NCBI GenBank assembly: GCA_050084515.1
Contig: CM114271.1
Span: forward strand, 57,350,001 to 57,414,000
Length of the DNA: 64,000 bases
Direction of reading: 5' to 3'
Source of the DNA: Blasia pusilla
Lineage: Eukaryota; Marchantiophyta; Marchantiopsida; Blasiales
Position 1 is the stretch's first letter. Each line of letters begins with the position of its first letter. The notes beneath the pieces were generated by a model. That model was not told the origin of the DNA and did no database searches. It saw nothing but the letters and a program-made list of their open reading frames with translations. The translations under genes and the position numbers were made by a program. Below are positions 36,728 to 48,632 of this stretch, one piece after another.

Positions 36728-37110
36728 ATGGTGGGGCTCTTGGATGAGAGATTCGGTTGCGTTTCTTGGAGAATGGATTGCCAATTCCAATTATCACGGG
36801 TACTAGACAATGAAGAGAACTATCTTTTATATTGCAACTACCTTGAGACCTTGAGAATTCTACCATGGACTTCCCTGAATTCTTCTAGAGCCCTCTCTGA
36901 AAGAGTGAGGTCCTTCATACGTTTGAAGAGCCAGCCCCATCTTTTCAATTGTAGCTATCATGAGAGCATAAGATTGGACTTTTGTGACCTCTTCCTATAG
37001 CCCTGCTCTAATTGAAAGAGAGTACATACCCTGTGGGAAGGAGGTTCAATTTGCTAAATTCATTCATCAGTGTGAGGTTGCCAAAGTTGAACATTTGTAA
37101 CAATTAGCTT
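36728..37110 (+). pseudogene. LINE ORF2 C-terminal fragment
   Basis: The frame ends with LFNCSYHESIRLDFCDLFL, which parallels LFDYTFHDHIRLDFPDLFV in the LINE at 35.9 kb. This places it in the same region of ORF2 and the same strand. Only this 3' portion is present. It lies 400 bases after the LINE microsatellite tail, so it is a separate, older insertion or a duplicated end. Confidence 0.6.
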
Positions 37111-37544
37111 CTTGGGAAAGCATTGACTTCTCTTGTGATCATTTGTCTTGTTTGAGCTGGCATGCAGTGGCGCTACAAGTATTGTGATTAAAGTCCAATG
37201 GCCATCTTGGTTCTTGAGGACAAAACATCAGTTCACTCAATCATTCATTGTGTATTCTGCTGTTGGTGAACTTATCTTGTTGAGGGATCCCCTTTTTCTT
37301 TTCAGTCATGCTGGTTGTGGCCCTGAACCTGGTTGGCTCTTTGAGCCCCACTTGTTTTTTTTATTGGATGGGACCTCCAGTCCTCTATTTGTGCGTTGTG
37401 CCACTTCAGGGACTTTCCGGGAGTGGTGAAATTCATCTGAATTTGAACTGAATTGATGCGGGTATGGGAGATGTTCTACCATGTGTTTGACAACTACATG
37501 CTCCACGCTTTTCCATTAGATGAATTGCGGCCTTTGAGTTGTTA

Positions 37545-37720
37545 TGGTGAAGACTCTTCACGCAAGAAGGGAATGTCGCTCTGGCTTCATCCGGGATCAA
37601 AGTGAAGAAGGATAAGCTTGGGAAGAAAATTGATATCACCATATCTCTCTTAAAGATTCTGCCCTTTGTGGTTGCTGCCACTACCGTTGTAGCTCTCACG
37701 CGTCCGGCCACTTTTGCCTG
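37545..37720 (+). pseudogene. Isolated exon resembling chloroplast BASS transporter
   Basis: A frame without its own ATG reads KVKKDKLGKKIDITISLLK, then ILPFVVAATTVVALTRPATF ending in TG|gtgagc, a good splice donor in phase 2 that would complete a Trp. A hydrophobic helix beginning near ILPFVVA and a -PATFxW motif at its end are typical of the first membrane segment of plastid bile-acid:sodium symporter (BASS) family proteins, just after the transit peptide. No following exon was found in the next kilobases; LINE sequence starts at about 37947. It is therefore a gene fragment. The family call is by recognition of a short stretch and is uncertain. Confidence 0.42.
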
Positions 37721-37946
37721 GTGAGCAAGCTTTAGCTATCCTATCCTCACACGCTTCTTCTCCCTCTCCCAATCTCACATCAAATTGTCCGTAGATTTTT
37801 GTTCCCAGACATTGACAAAGAAGGTCGACTGCTTTTCCTACCCATCCCGCTCTATCTATCCTCTATTTGAGTCGTGGTGATACCCTTTTTGTCCTCGCAG
37901 GGTGATAAGCACTACTTAATAGTACAATCTTTCTTTCTCTCATTTT

Positions 37947-38010
37947 GGTAGCACCAGAATTGTTCAACACATTCAATGGCCTTGATTCATTGCCCAAAGC
38001 CTTGGCAGTT
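37947..38010 (+). repeat. Short LINE fragment, matches the 43.3-kb copy
   Basis: The plus strand here matches the reverse complement of about 43305-43365 with only a few differences over about 60 bases (agaattgttcaacacattca is identical in both). The rest of 38050-38280 is unrecognised. Confidence 0.75.
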
Positions 38011-38393
38011 TTCGTGGATACTATTTTCCACGCCGGTCACAAGGGCACAGATTGGTAATGTGGTCTTATGTAACTATCCAACCTATCTTTCGGGTTTGTT
38101 CAACATGTGGGGATGTTGAGTTTATGTCTGTAGCCTATTTCTTCTCTGGAGCTAGCGAAAACAGTTATTCTATGCTTATGCTACATTGTGTGTTATCAGA
38201 CATACATTTCAAAGCGTTTGCAATAGGCATTCAGAACTACGCTAGGAAGGATTCTACTTCCTTTTCAGGCATAGTTTAGATTTTTGAGAGTTGGTATTTA
38301 GTTGAGTTCTAAGCAATTGACTTTTAAGTCTTTTAGTTTGTCTATAATTATGCATGCCTATATCTTCTATTTGGTTAAGTTATAACTAATTAA

Positions 38394-39089
38394 GTGTCCA
38401 TGTTTAAATGTCCAGTAGCCATAACGGCAAGGTACAAGGGGCAAGCCAAGAATAATCCACACTCTAGGAAGAACATGAGCATGAGGTTGCCACAAATTCC
38501 CCTATTCTCAGATATTGAGTTGCAACAATGCAGTCCTCATTTGTGTGCTATTTGCAATTTGCATGGAGATCTAGTGATTTGTGATGGGCTTTGCCATTGA
38601 AAATTTCACCATGTTTATAGAGTTGGCCAGACAATGTCTCATTGCCCTGCTGTGGTCATTCGAAAGGACAAGGTGAGCGACCCTTGGTATTGTCCAGAGT
38701 GTACCTCCGGGACATACAAATGTTTCAAGTGTGGTAGAATGGCTTCCATTCAAACTAATATAAGACAGTGCCCCCAACCTTTCTGTGTTCATTTCTTCTG
38801 TCATGGATGTTTGCCACTTGATGTGCAGTGTTGCCCTCTCCATACATGTGTGGCATGCAACATGCCGTATCGCAACGAGCATCTAGCAAACGTCGTCCAA
38901 TGTTTGAGATGTCCGAAGACATGGCATTTGGGTTGCTTGGCAGCGAGCAAGGAGGAAGGTTTTGCACCTGGCAGAGAATCTTGGCATCATGTTGCACATA
39001 ATGAGATCAGATGGATGATCTATTGCCCTGATCATCCAATTGTCCCCACACTAGGCACTGCAGATTATCAACATATCTCTTGGGTTTAA
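38394..39089 (+). pseudogene. PHD-finger protein exon, EDM2-like, one internal stop
   Basis: A single frame broken only by TGA at 38598-38600. It has tandem Cys/His modules: CAICNLHGDLVICDGLC with FHH after the stop, WYCPECTSGTYKCFKCGRM, CPQPFCVHFFCHGCLP, CCPLHTCVACNMPYR and VQCLRCPKTWHLGCL. This pattern of PHD and extended PHD repeats is that of plant EDM2/NSD-type chromatin readers, which bind histone H3 tails in the nucleus. The stop falls between CH and KFHH, a position that is often Arg, so a CGA to TGA change (deamination of methylated C) is a likely cause. The methyltransferase-like and other parts of EDM2 were not found near. It is probably a pseudogene or a fragment. Confidence 0.6.
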
Positions 39090-39474
39090 TTAATGAATAC
39101 GATAGAGAAATTTTGTAGGTAAGCACAATGGGACTATAGTCTCATTACATATTTCACGTGTAAGATTTTGCACAAATTTGGGACTAAGTTGTATCTTGAG
39201 ATTTGTGCAGATTACATCGACATTTTCTTCTTTGTGAAGCATGACTTGAGAACTCGTATAGTATTGGCATCTAAGGTATCTTGGTTTCTCCGTTTGTGGA
39301 AGCTATGGTTGAAGTACGGTGACCATTCTATGACAGGGAATACAGGATGTGTCACAGAAAAAAAATATAATCTCTATTCAAGCTTTCCATGATATCAACA
39401 TGTCTTGCCATTTCATTGTACTCTTAGTTTGTGCATTTTGAGACAAGTTTCCATATCTTCAAGTTCCATTTCAC

Positions 39475-40844
39475 TTGCTAGGATCTGATTGTTGTGAGAT
39501 TTTTTTCAGCAAGGTAGATGGCATGAGTGGTCATGAAAGAAACTATAACTTTGGATCTCTACTAGATAGTGCAGTAGGAGTGAATCGACTGGCTGGCCTA
39601 GAGTATGGACCAAAAGGATTAAAGATACGTCGTTCACATCATAAGCAAGATCATATTTGGGCAAAACTACATCCTCTTGGTGAAGGAGACTAGGATCCGA
39701 ATCTATTTGATTATTCATTGGTTGGGACTAATGAGGTAGTTGTTGATGCTCTAAAAGAAGGGTTGGATGCAACAAAAGAGCTTTTGAGGTTGCTGAACAT
39801 GTCTCCAAGGAGTTTCTTGCCAATTGCAAAGAGAATGTGGTGGATGCATCCATGGGATGTGGAGGCCGAGACATGGCCTCATTCAACTTCAATAAGGGAA
39901 GTAGTGTCATGTGATGATGTTGAAGAACATGAAGATAACCGATCCAAAATAGTGTCTCCAATATATGAGCACCCAACTGGGGAGTTCTTAGAGTTTGAGG
40001 ACCTTGAGGAAGATTTGAACCATATTGATTCTTGGATTGTAGAGGAAAGTTGTGATATCTATGAACCTTTCATAATAGATAACAAAGAGATAGATATTGA
40101 CATTGATCCCAAATCCATTGAAATGGAGGTATTAGGACATGAAGTAAGGCATGTGTTGCATCTGTTCAAGAAGAACTCACTAATGTGGCAATTCCCCATG
40201 CAAAAGTGCCTACTGTAATTTATGAGGGCAAGATTATCTATAAATCCACCCTTGTAAGTCAATTGTCTTGTAATCCTTTCATGTCAAAGGATAGACTAAC
40301 TCGAATAGCCCAAAATACTTATTACACTACTGGTAAGGGAAAGGAACATGATCCTAGTTGCCCAACTTGTTTGGTTGATGTTGGTAGTGATATTGCAGTT
40401 CTGTTTGAATCTACAGCAAATGTTGGCCCTTCCACAAGATCAACAAAGTTAAAGAAAAGGAAGGGAAAAGATACACAACTTGCAGTGGAGGCAGGAGTTG
40501 CAAAAAAAGAGTATTGGTTGGGGTGTACTATGTTTATGATTCAAAATAATTGTTCACATTGGTCAAGACGTCGTAGGGCCTTCAACTTGTTAAACAGGCC
40601 TGTACCTCCTCCTAGACAAAAGGGAAGTATTTTTCGTATTATCTGTAATTGGTACAAGTCTTTCGGCCATGATAACACCAAAACCTTGTTGAGTTATGAT
40701 GCAATAGATATGCAATGGATTGATATTGAAATGGTGATCTCTAATATGAATTTAACAATGAAATCAGGGATACAAGATAGAATATATATACTTGATTCAG
40801 TTGACTTACGTGCTTTGACTACATATATTCATAGTGTGAGTTGA
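39475..40844 (+). pseudogene. Unidentified coding region, stop and frameshift
   Basis: Two long plus-strand frames belong together. The first is open from 39475 to 40218 except for TAG at 39691-39693. It is rich in acidic residues (EFLEFEDLEEDLNHIDSWI). The second (40185-40844) overlaps it in another frame and continues the protein-like reading. It has SKDRLTRIAQNTYY, a CPTC motif and a basic KLKKRKGK that could be a nuclear signal. A frameshift near 40185-40215 would join them into a protein of about 450 residues. No family was recognised. It follows the PHD exon by 390 bases on the same strand, but a common origin is not shown. Confidence 0.45.
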
Positions 40845-42150
40845 TCTTGGTGAGTTTTTTTATGTTTGAGATATGTTAAATTAAATATTTTTATGGAGTG
40901 TACTTAGAGTGTGCTTAGAGTGCACTTGACACTCTTGAATTATGAGTAGGATAATAGGAGGGAGTAGGCTAGGGAGATGACAGATTGGCTGATTGAGCCT
41001 CTTGCTCAATTAGGAGTTCAATTCCCCTCTGTCATAGTGTAAGGACAACATGTTGGATGTTAACTTAACTTGGTACTTTTCTTTTCTTTGAAGGTCTTAT
41101 TTATTTCAAGTGATTGCTTTACTTAAAGAATTTTAGGGGTACCAAAAATGAAAAATGATTCCTTTAAAATACATAAGGGTGAGAAAAAATTATTTTTTCA
41201 CTTGTTAGTTAGGGGGTCTAGACCCTAAAACGTCGCAGGTGATGTAGAGCCCTCCATACAGTGGCCCCCCCGGGGATCTATTGTAAGATTGGGTAATTGT
41301 AGAAGTGCCTTGTAATTTGCGTATAATGGGTTAACTTGGAAAATCAATTTGAAGCAATTGTTTCAATGTTTGAGTAGGCAAATATCCATTTCCACCTACA
41401 CCCATATCAAGGTTGAAACCAACAAGGGGAGAGTCTAACAATGATGTCATGTTGAAAAACCCTTAACGGAAGCCATTGTATTTATTTTGTATGCCAATGT
41501 GTGAATCTACTATTGCAAGGAGTTGCAATTCAAGAGGATTTAAACTTAGTAAAGATCTAACCTAGGATGGAGTCATGTAAACATTCAACTGTATGTGTGG
41601 GTGATTAGAAATACATATATCACACACATGAAAGTGATTTGGCTGTGGAATAATAATCCTGTAGAAAACCATTGCAAGGTGTATATGGTGGGGGCTTGTT
41701 ATTACAGACTACAGACATGCTTGATCGTGGATTGTGATAAAGAACAATACCACAATAGCCACAACATTGCTTTCTGCTCATTGTATTTGCACAAATATTC
41801 CTCCATTTATTCAAATGTTCAATAGCAAAGGACCAATGATAGCAGAAGGGTCAAAAATTTAATTTTCCTGCTAATGCAACATTCCAGCGTACATAGGATC
41901 TAAAATTTCTTCATCTGGTTCTATTCATAATAAAAGATTTCCTAAAGGTTTTCTTACGTGAGTTTGTATATAAGTTAGGTTTCAGTTTACAAGTTAATTC
42001 ATCTATATGTTCAGTAGATATAAAGTTATGTCTATTAGCCTTAACATGATTTTTATCTTTGACCATAGTGAATAGACAATTAGTTATAGTTTAAGAGCAG
42101 ATAGAACTTGTTCTATATTATGAAGTGAAATATCCCCATAATGATGTTAC
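40845..42150. other. No gene recognised; a tRNA-like fold near 41.0 kb
   Basis: Intergenic sequence of low complexity in parts, with a run of C at about 41265. The ORF at 41595-41825 lacks any recognised domain. Confidence 0.4.
40977..41035 (+). ncRNA. tRNA-like 59-base cloverleaf relic
   Basis: The first seven bases (atgacag) pair perfectly with the last seven (ctgtcat). A D-arm-like hairpin (ggct gattg agcc) and a T-arm-like segment (aggag ttcaatt cccct, one mismatch) lie between. The length is about 13 bases short of a normal tRNA because the anticodon arm is missing or collapsed, and no anticodon can be named. It could be a decayed tRNA, a tRNA-derived SINE head or chance. Confidence 0.3.
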
Positions 42151-42159
42151 AGTATAATA

Positions 42160-42700
42160 TAGATCCAGTGGAAGAAGTGTACACGGAAGACTAAACTAAG
42201 CCAATGTATAAATCCAGTAGAAGAAGTGTATACAGAATACCAATTCACACTTACACTATTCACAGGCACTCACTACCTCTACTAAAATTTTCTTATTGTC
42301 CCGTTGTGAAAATATTTTGTTTTTCTTGTCATCCTTTGAAAATAAGCAAACCATCCTCTATCTGAATAGTACAAATTTTGCAACTGAACAAAAAAGGTTA
42401 CGGAGTTGAATAATATTGAAAAATAGTATGGTGCCTCAGAAGCTTTATTTCCAAATGGAAGAACAACTAGAGAAGGTTATGGAATTGAATAACATTGTAA
42501 AACTAGGATGGCAATCTAGAAGCTTTAGTTTCGAAGAGAAAAATGTAAAGTTATGCTCGAACCTAGAAAATATATTGAGTCTCTAGCGCAGAGTAAAGAC
42601 ATCGAACCACCTCAAGAAATCCATTTGATGTTAGAAGAATATTGAGTGATGTAGTAAATCCATCTGATGTACGAAGAATATTTACTGATGTCTCTAGATG
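42160..42700. repeat. Imperfect short direct repeats
   Basis: atccagtggaagaagtgtac at 42163 recurs near 42211 with changes. A unit of about 77 bases near 42396 (gagttgaataatattg ... agaagcttta) recurs near 42473. A unit of about 40 bases near 42623 (atccat-tgatgt-agaagaatatt) recurs near 42659. Together they suggest a worn tandemly repeated stretch. Confidence 0.5.
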
Positions 42701-42936
42701 ACATCGAGAATGATGATAGACAATACCAAATGCGATGTTGCACTTGTACCGGGCTACCAGGGTTGGCCACGCCTAGGACAACAATGGTGTTCGGTCTTTA
42801 TTGTGGAGCGGAGCCTCGTTGATATCAATAGCATTATTGTATCTTGTGAACAGAGATGCAATTGCAGTCACATCTACTTGGCCCTTCCTCACGCAACTCT
42901 CGAGATTCAAAAACGCCCGTTTCTTCGAGAATGCAC

Positions 42937-43044
<108 letters not shown>

Positions 43045-43049
43045 ACTCA

Positions 43050-43883
43050 TTAAGTAGTTCCTGTCATAGCCTTGCTACCATAGACCCCGCGCCCTGGTTG
43101 GACGATGCTTGAGACTAGGATGGGTGTAGAGAGAGAAGCAAGTGAAGTAGGTACCATATGAGAGGAGGGAGACACTCTCATATAGTGTGAGTGCTGACCA
43201 AACAACGTGTTTGTGCAGAGCTTCCAAGTGTCAACCAAGAAACTCTTCACCACACCATCTACTACACGTGATTGGGATCCCGGATAGACATTACTTACCA
43301 GTGCATCAGCTTTGGGCAATGAATCAAGGCTATTGAATGTGTTGAACAATTCTAGTGCTACCACGTTAGGAATATCATCATATACTCTTGTTCTGTATGT
43401 TGTGAATTTTGTGCAAGAGATCAAGTAATGATTAGAGGTTTTATCCCCATCGTCACACAAGGCGCAAGAGTTTAGTTGTGTTCCCATCCTGGTTTTCTTA
43501 TGGTTCAAGGGGATTGCTCCCGTTCTTAACTTGAACTTGAGCCGGGTTCCCAAGCAAGGGGTTCCCCGCAAATAGTTCTTCGGTTCTGCCTTCTCGGGAT
43601 ATACCGTCAAAAGAGAGAGGTCAGACATTTTCATGGCTTCCTCCATGCTGTTTTGCTGTGAGCTTTTGCCCACTGCTTTGGTTATGGTATCCATGGATGC
43701 TTTCTCATCTTGCTCCCACAATTCAAGCCCTGCTGGGAGCTTGGATGCTTGCATAATCTCTTGAACCTTTTTCCTCCAAGATTTGGCCTGCTTTAGGGGT
43801 CTTCTTTGGGTCAAAGTTTTCCCCATCACCTCTTTAGGATAGTCATGGGAGTCCATCGTCTCCAACTGTCTCCGCCATTTCAA
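43050..43883 (-). pseudogene. LINE ORF2 C-terminal fragment, open frame
   Basis: An intact 277-codon minus-strand frame. Near residues 139-157 it has a C-x2-C...H...C block (CALCDDGDKTSNHYLISC), which is the zinc-knuckle-like block of the LINE at 35.85 kb. It also has RGTPCLGTRLKFKLRTGAIP and AKSWRKKVQEIM. It lacks endonuclease and reverse transcriptase, so it is a 5'-truncated insertion, as expected from incomplete target-primed reverse transcription. Because it has no internal stop over 277 codons it is probably younger than the plus-strand LINE. It is followed by the CT tail. Confidence 0.72.
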
Positions 43884-43949
43884 CTTGGCGATATCACGTC
43901 GTCAAGTTGAGTGATGCGATGCGAGTGAGACACACGCGATGCGAATTAG

Positions 43950-44060
43950 TAGTGCATGTCATTGCCTTGCGACCATAGAGGAAGAAATGAAGGAGTGAGG
44001 CACTCTCATGCACGTGATGCAAGTGAGTGAGAGAGAATGTTACCAAAATATTAAGAAAAT
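43950..44060 (-). repeat. Second LINE 3' end, nested upstream
   Basis: On the minus strand the word tatggt(a/c)gcaaggcwatgaca, seen at the end of ORF2 near 43053-43075, occurs again near 43957-43980. A GA/GT-rich stretch with gtgagtgagagaga lies close by. This suggests another short 3' end of the same LINE family. Confidence 0.35.
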
Positions 44061-47000
44061 TTCCGAAACGAAGCAAATATATTAGGTACAACCCCATTTA
44101 CTTGTGTGGTGCCTCAGGTGACTTTAAGTCATGTTCCTTACGTAATTTTCCTGAAGTGATCTAAGAGCAATACCACACAATAACACGCAGTTGGCACCCT
44201 CAGTGGAAATCGTACGGAAGAGTGCCTGAGCTGTAAGCTTAACAGCCAGATCTTGACAACATCAGTCAGAAGAATCCATTAGATGAACACAAGCAGATAA
44301 ACACGGTAGGGACCTGAAACAAAATATAGGTAAAACAGTTAGGCAGGAACCCAGGCCAACAGTGCCTAATTCCTCAAATTTAAAAGTGACTCGAGTGTGA
44401 TGAATCTCGACGTGTATCGGAGCTGCGCAGAGCGGATTCTAAGCGTTGCCCGCTGATTAACAAACAGATACTTCTGCGCATCAAATTGATGGTCGGAGTT
44501 TATGTTTTACGTTTACATGGTCACGAAATTCACGGAGCACATGATGCCTTATGAACTTTGAAGTTTATTATATCGATCTACTCCACCACTTTGTAATTCA
44601 TCCGTAAGAATATCACCGTTGCAACAGACTACTCTGTAAGTTGGGAATATAAAACTTAAATAGAAAATAGTGCGCTGTAAGTGCGCTATGAGTTCGGCAC
44701 TTGAAAGATCTGAAGAGAAGTCGTGTCGAATACAGACTCCGCTATGCTCTTGATCAGCTTTTTGTCCGTTAAATCATCCAGACACGATCAGCACTCAGCC
44801 ATTACTTCAGTAGGACACAACAAATACGAAGAACCTAACTTGATTTCCAAAACAGATACGAAATAAACCACTTTGTTATACTCACAACAGTACAGTCCGT
44901 TTCATGTTTACAGTAGAAATATCATATATCCTACGTGATAGCTACTGATGAGAAATTTGTAACCTTCTGGGATATATGTACGCATATACAATTACGTATA
45001 CCAGACAGTTCTCTCTATGTTTCCTCAGATAAACAGTTAAAAACTCTGAAGATGTGACCACTAGTTATGACGAGACGTTGGAGTGTTGCCTAAATTAAGT
45101 CTGGTTCACTTACAGAACTCTTCTGTCAAAAACTATTTAGCAATAGAGAATTACAACCACAGCAGCTTGCGATCATCAGATCCCTGACATAGGAAACTTC
45201 GGTCTCAGTCGCATCGAACAGGTCCCCAAACCAGGAAGGTATGGAACAACTGAAAGAACAGGATTACAAGCTTTATCATCAGTAAAGAAACGTGTTAGCT
45301 CTCATTTGATTGAGCATGGCAAGAAGTCAAGCACAAGTAAGATCCAGAGGATACTATCCATAAGCTGCTACTAATTTTTCGAAGAGGACTCTAAAGGACT
45401 CATGATTTAGTAAATCGTGAGAGCTACAAATATCCCTAGAACGACTTAATGCTTGGCTTCGTTAGCATACATGCAGATTATTAGGTCAGTAGTTAATTCG
45501 TAGGTGCCCTGAGGAAACGCTAACATGAATGACAGATTATGAGGTTGTAATGACATCGATTACAATGGTACATTGTAAGTTGTTGACACTCTCTCAAATA
45601 CAAGACCACTTCGTTACATATAAAACCTCACCAAAGTAGAAGCAAAGTCAAAAGAAATCTCAAGAGGAGGAGATTAGAAATGACAAAAAAATGATGGCTA
45701 CAAGCCGAATTGAAGGCATAAAAACAGAGCTCAAAACGAAGTTAAGCGGACACATCAGAGCTTGAGAAATCGATTGCGGTTTTAGAAAAGACTTGTACAA
45801 TTACGAAAAATCACGAGGACACTAAATTCATACGTGACCAGTAGATACCACCCCTTCCACGGTTTGCTTCGTGCTCGGAGAAATTGATAAAACGTGATAA
45901 CCAAGATGCAGAGGATTACGCTTCTGTACGCGGTTTTTCAGGTTATATCATTTTCCCGGTTGTTCTCGCATAACTCCAGAAAACTCGACCCATAAGATGG
46001 ACCGGTAAGTAGGGAAATGAACATAAACGTCAGCAACTAAGTTGGTGCGCATGGCCAAGATTGTGAATGAATTCCTTTCTCCCTACGGTTAAAATTGGAG
46101 AAGAGTGGCAAAAGATTGTTTTCGTTTCTAAACACCGAGGACATACGAAGACTTTAGCTTTGAGAATTTGCATGCCGATTGAGCTTGTGCTCGTACAAAG
46201 TCACGGGCGTGTGGTTTCATTTCAAGCGTCAGTTTCAGATAATATCTGGATTGTATTGAAACAGGAACTATTGCTGAAGTGACAAGAAAGTAAATAAAAC
46301 TCACAGGTTTATCAGGTTGTTTAGGTTCCCTAAAACCGACGGGATTCTCCACGAAAATTCTAGTGAGATAGAGAACTGCAAGTGAGGGAAAGAATTCAAA
46401 GACTGCTACGATCTATTGTATCTAAATTGTTCTGTACCATAGCAACTATTGACAATCTGTTGCTTGAATCCATAGAAGTGGATCGCCTTCGTTAATCCAA
46501 TTATCGCAATGATTAACTCAGAGTTAGCAGCAAATTTCCAACGTATTTGAATTTCCAGGCAAGTTTTCTGAGGCTTACAGAAAATAAAGTTGTGTGAGTG
46601 GTAGATCTAGTAAAATACCCGAAAAATCGTTTTGGTCCAGTAAATCTGTATCACCAATATGCCTATTTCCAATCTCTACTCCAATGTAAGCAAGAAGGTA
46701 TTTTTCGTGTATTAGGCAAGTACAAGTTATAATATCAGAGACATTTGTTGGCATAAGAAGTCCTCACAATGCAACTCAAGGTAAGGCCAAAGGTATAAAA
46801 ACGGATTTCTCGTGGATTACACACAAAAGTTACCAGCTTTGGAGATTTACAAGGGTGCCCGGCGCTAAGGGCATGCTACCATTCAGAGCTTGAGGACTAG
46901 CCTCCGCAAACACGAACACTTCGTCTACGCTTTCAGCAAGTCTTGTAGGTGTTATAAACGAATCCAATGGAACAAGTCATGAACAAATCCTCGTAAGACT

Positions 47001-48480
47001 CAATAAACTGAAGGTACCAAGATCTTTTCAGCGAAACGCACGGAGACACCAATTCTTTTGAAGTCATGAATATCGACACCAGGAAATCGTACGATGATGT
47101 AAGCGAGTGAGAACAGGAGATGAAATGTCATGCCACAATATCATGGTTCTGATCAACCACCTACGCATTAAAATATCTACTACGTGACTGTTAGCCTTCG
47201 AAGTCAAGTGTGAATGGGCCCATGAGAGTCCGGCATCCTCAGCGAATTGGTATTGTAATTTCTCCAACCAACGAAAAGATGGGAGAATTTCGTCAGCCAA
47301 ACTGTGGCTCTCCATAAGCTGCAGTTTGACCTGTGGCATTGAACCTTCAGGTAAGGTTTCAAGCTTCCTAATAATTGCCTGCAAACAGAAGCAAAGGTTT
47401 CGACGGATACTTTTTCAAGACAAGCCAGATGATCCCCGACAACCCATATTAGATGGACGTCTACAACTGTGCCACACTTCCAACGTAGAATAAGGTGGAC
47501 ACCCCTCATAAGTTTACCAAAGATGGAAGATAAGCATGATAAAGGACTTCGTGGTCAATCCTAACTCAAGATGAGGTACGTTTACTTGAGAGTAAAACAT
47601 TTACGTTCGTCAATTGTGTTCAGAGAAAGTTAGCAACGAACTGATAGGCATGCCCCATTTAAGGCCACAAGCTGCTATATGGTCTGCTTTGTACTCTACT
47701 CAATCTACCATAACCTGGCCTTGAAATTGTGTGGGCTGGAAACACATGAAACCAAAAACCGTAGAAATGGGCAGAGTCCATAAGTGGTTTAAAAGAGGCC
47801 CGCAAATAAATTCAGACGACTGAGGAGGAGCAATTACGTTCACCAACAAATCGGAATTGTAGAGTTGCCAGTCACTTCATTAGGGTAACATATAGAGCAA
47901 TTTCATTCAGCAAGAGAAAAATGGACAACAAACAGCAAATGTAAGGAAATGCTGTCGGAGCTAATAATACGTGCGCATCCGCTATCGTGCCTATGATCAT
48001 TACCAGTCATGGATTTTGTAGATCAAGATGTCATTTGAGCAGTCACGATGACGAAGAGAAGAGCTATCTTTCTTTAACGTGCAAATGGACAACAAAATCT
48101 CCAAGCGTAGATTTCTTTGTTTTAGTATTTCTTCATGATCTAGAAGTCTCCGTGCGCTAGATCACGCACTCGGTACGAAGAGCATAATACACGTACAAAC
48201 GATAGGGGTGACCATGGTTTTAGCCTCGTTGCAACCTACATAAACCCCTTCGCATATGGACTTGTCGAGCTACCAAAAATCCCATTCACCCAGATTTTCC
48301 CAGACTGCTGCTGTGATTGCGAGCGATACCTCGGATGCACATCTGATAGTCAACGTCCTTTAATAAGCTGAGAGGTACCATCAAACTATTGCGCTATTCC
48401 TTGTGTGTCGACATGCGCCTCTCCGATCATCAAATCATCCGCATTGTGCATTTTGTTTTGGTCGACGTGTGAATTTACGT
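44061..48480. other. No certain gene; possible minus-strand exons
   Basis: Balanced composition without recognised repeats. The best candidates on the minus strand are an exon at 47378-47161 (acceptor ttctgtttgcag, donor cgtag|gtggtt, reading IIRKLETLPEGSMPQVKLQL) and one near 46950-46853 (reading LAESVDEVFVFAEASP, donor agctg|gtaact). Their intron phases fit each other: AG plus A gives Arg. An open stretch at about 46376-46134 (LYLTRIFVENPVGFREP ... FSKLKSS|gtatgt) may also be exonic, but its phase does not fit directly. The product is unrecognised, and competing plus-strand ORFs such as 46067-46282 overlap. Confidence 0.22.
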
Positions 48481-48484
48481 TTGA

Positions 48485-48632
48485 TTTTCGGAGGAATTCC
48501 CAAAATCGAATCTGTTGTTTGAGAACACGTCACCACGGGAATTTAAATCTATTAGATATTTTCAGAGGAGTTCCTAAAATCAAATATGTTGTCTGATAAC
48601 ACGTCATCACGTGAGTTTAAATTTAGTAGATT
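48485..48632. repeat. 74-bp tandem duplication carrying ACGT motifs
   Basis: The unit at 48485-48558 (ttttcggaggaattcccaaa...) recurs at 48559-48632 with about ten substitutions. Each copy contains one of the five acacgtcatcacgtga motifs. Confidence 0.85.

Noticed and set aside
46067-46282. Plus-strand 71-residue ORF
   Set aside because: It overlaps an equally good minus-strand candidate and has no domain or splice context.
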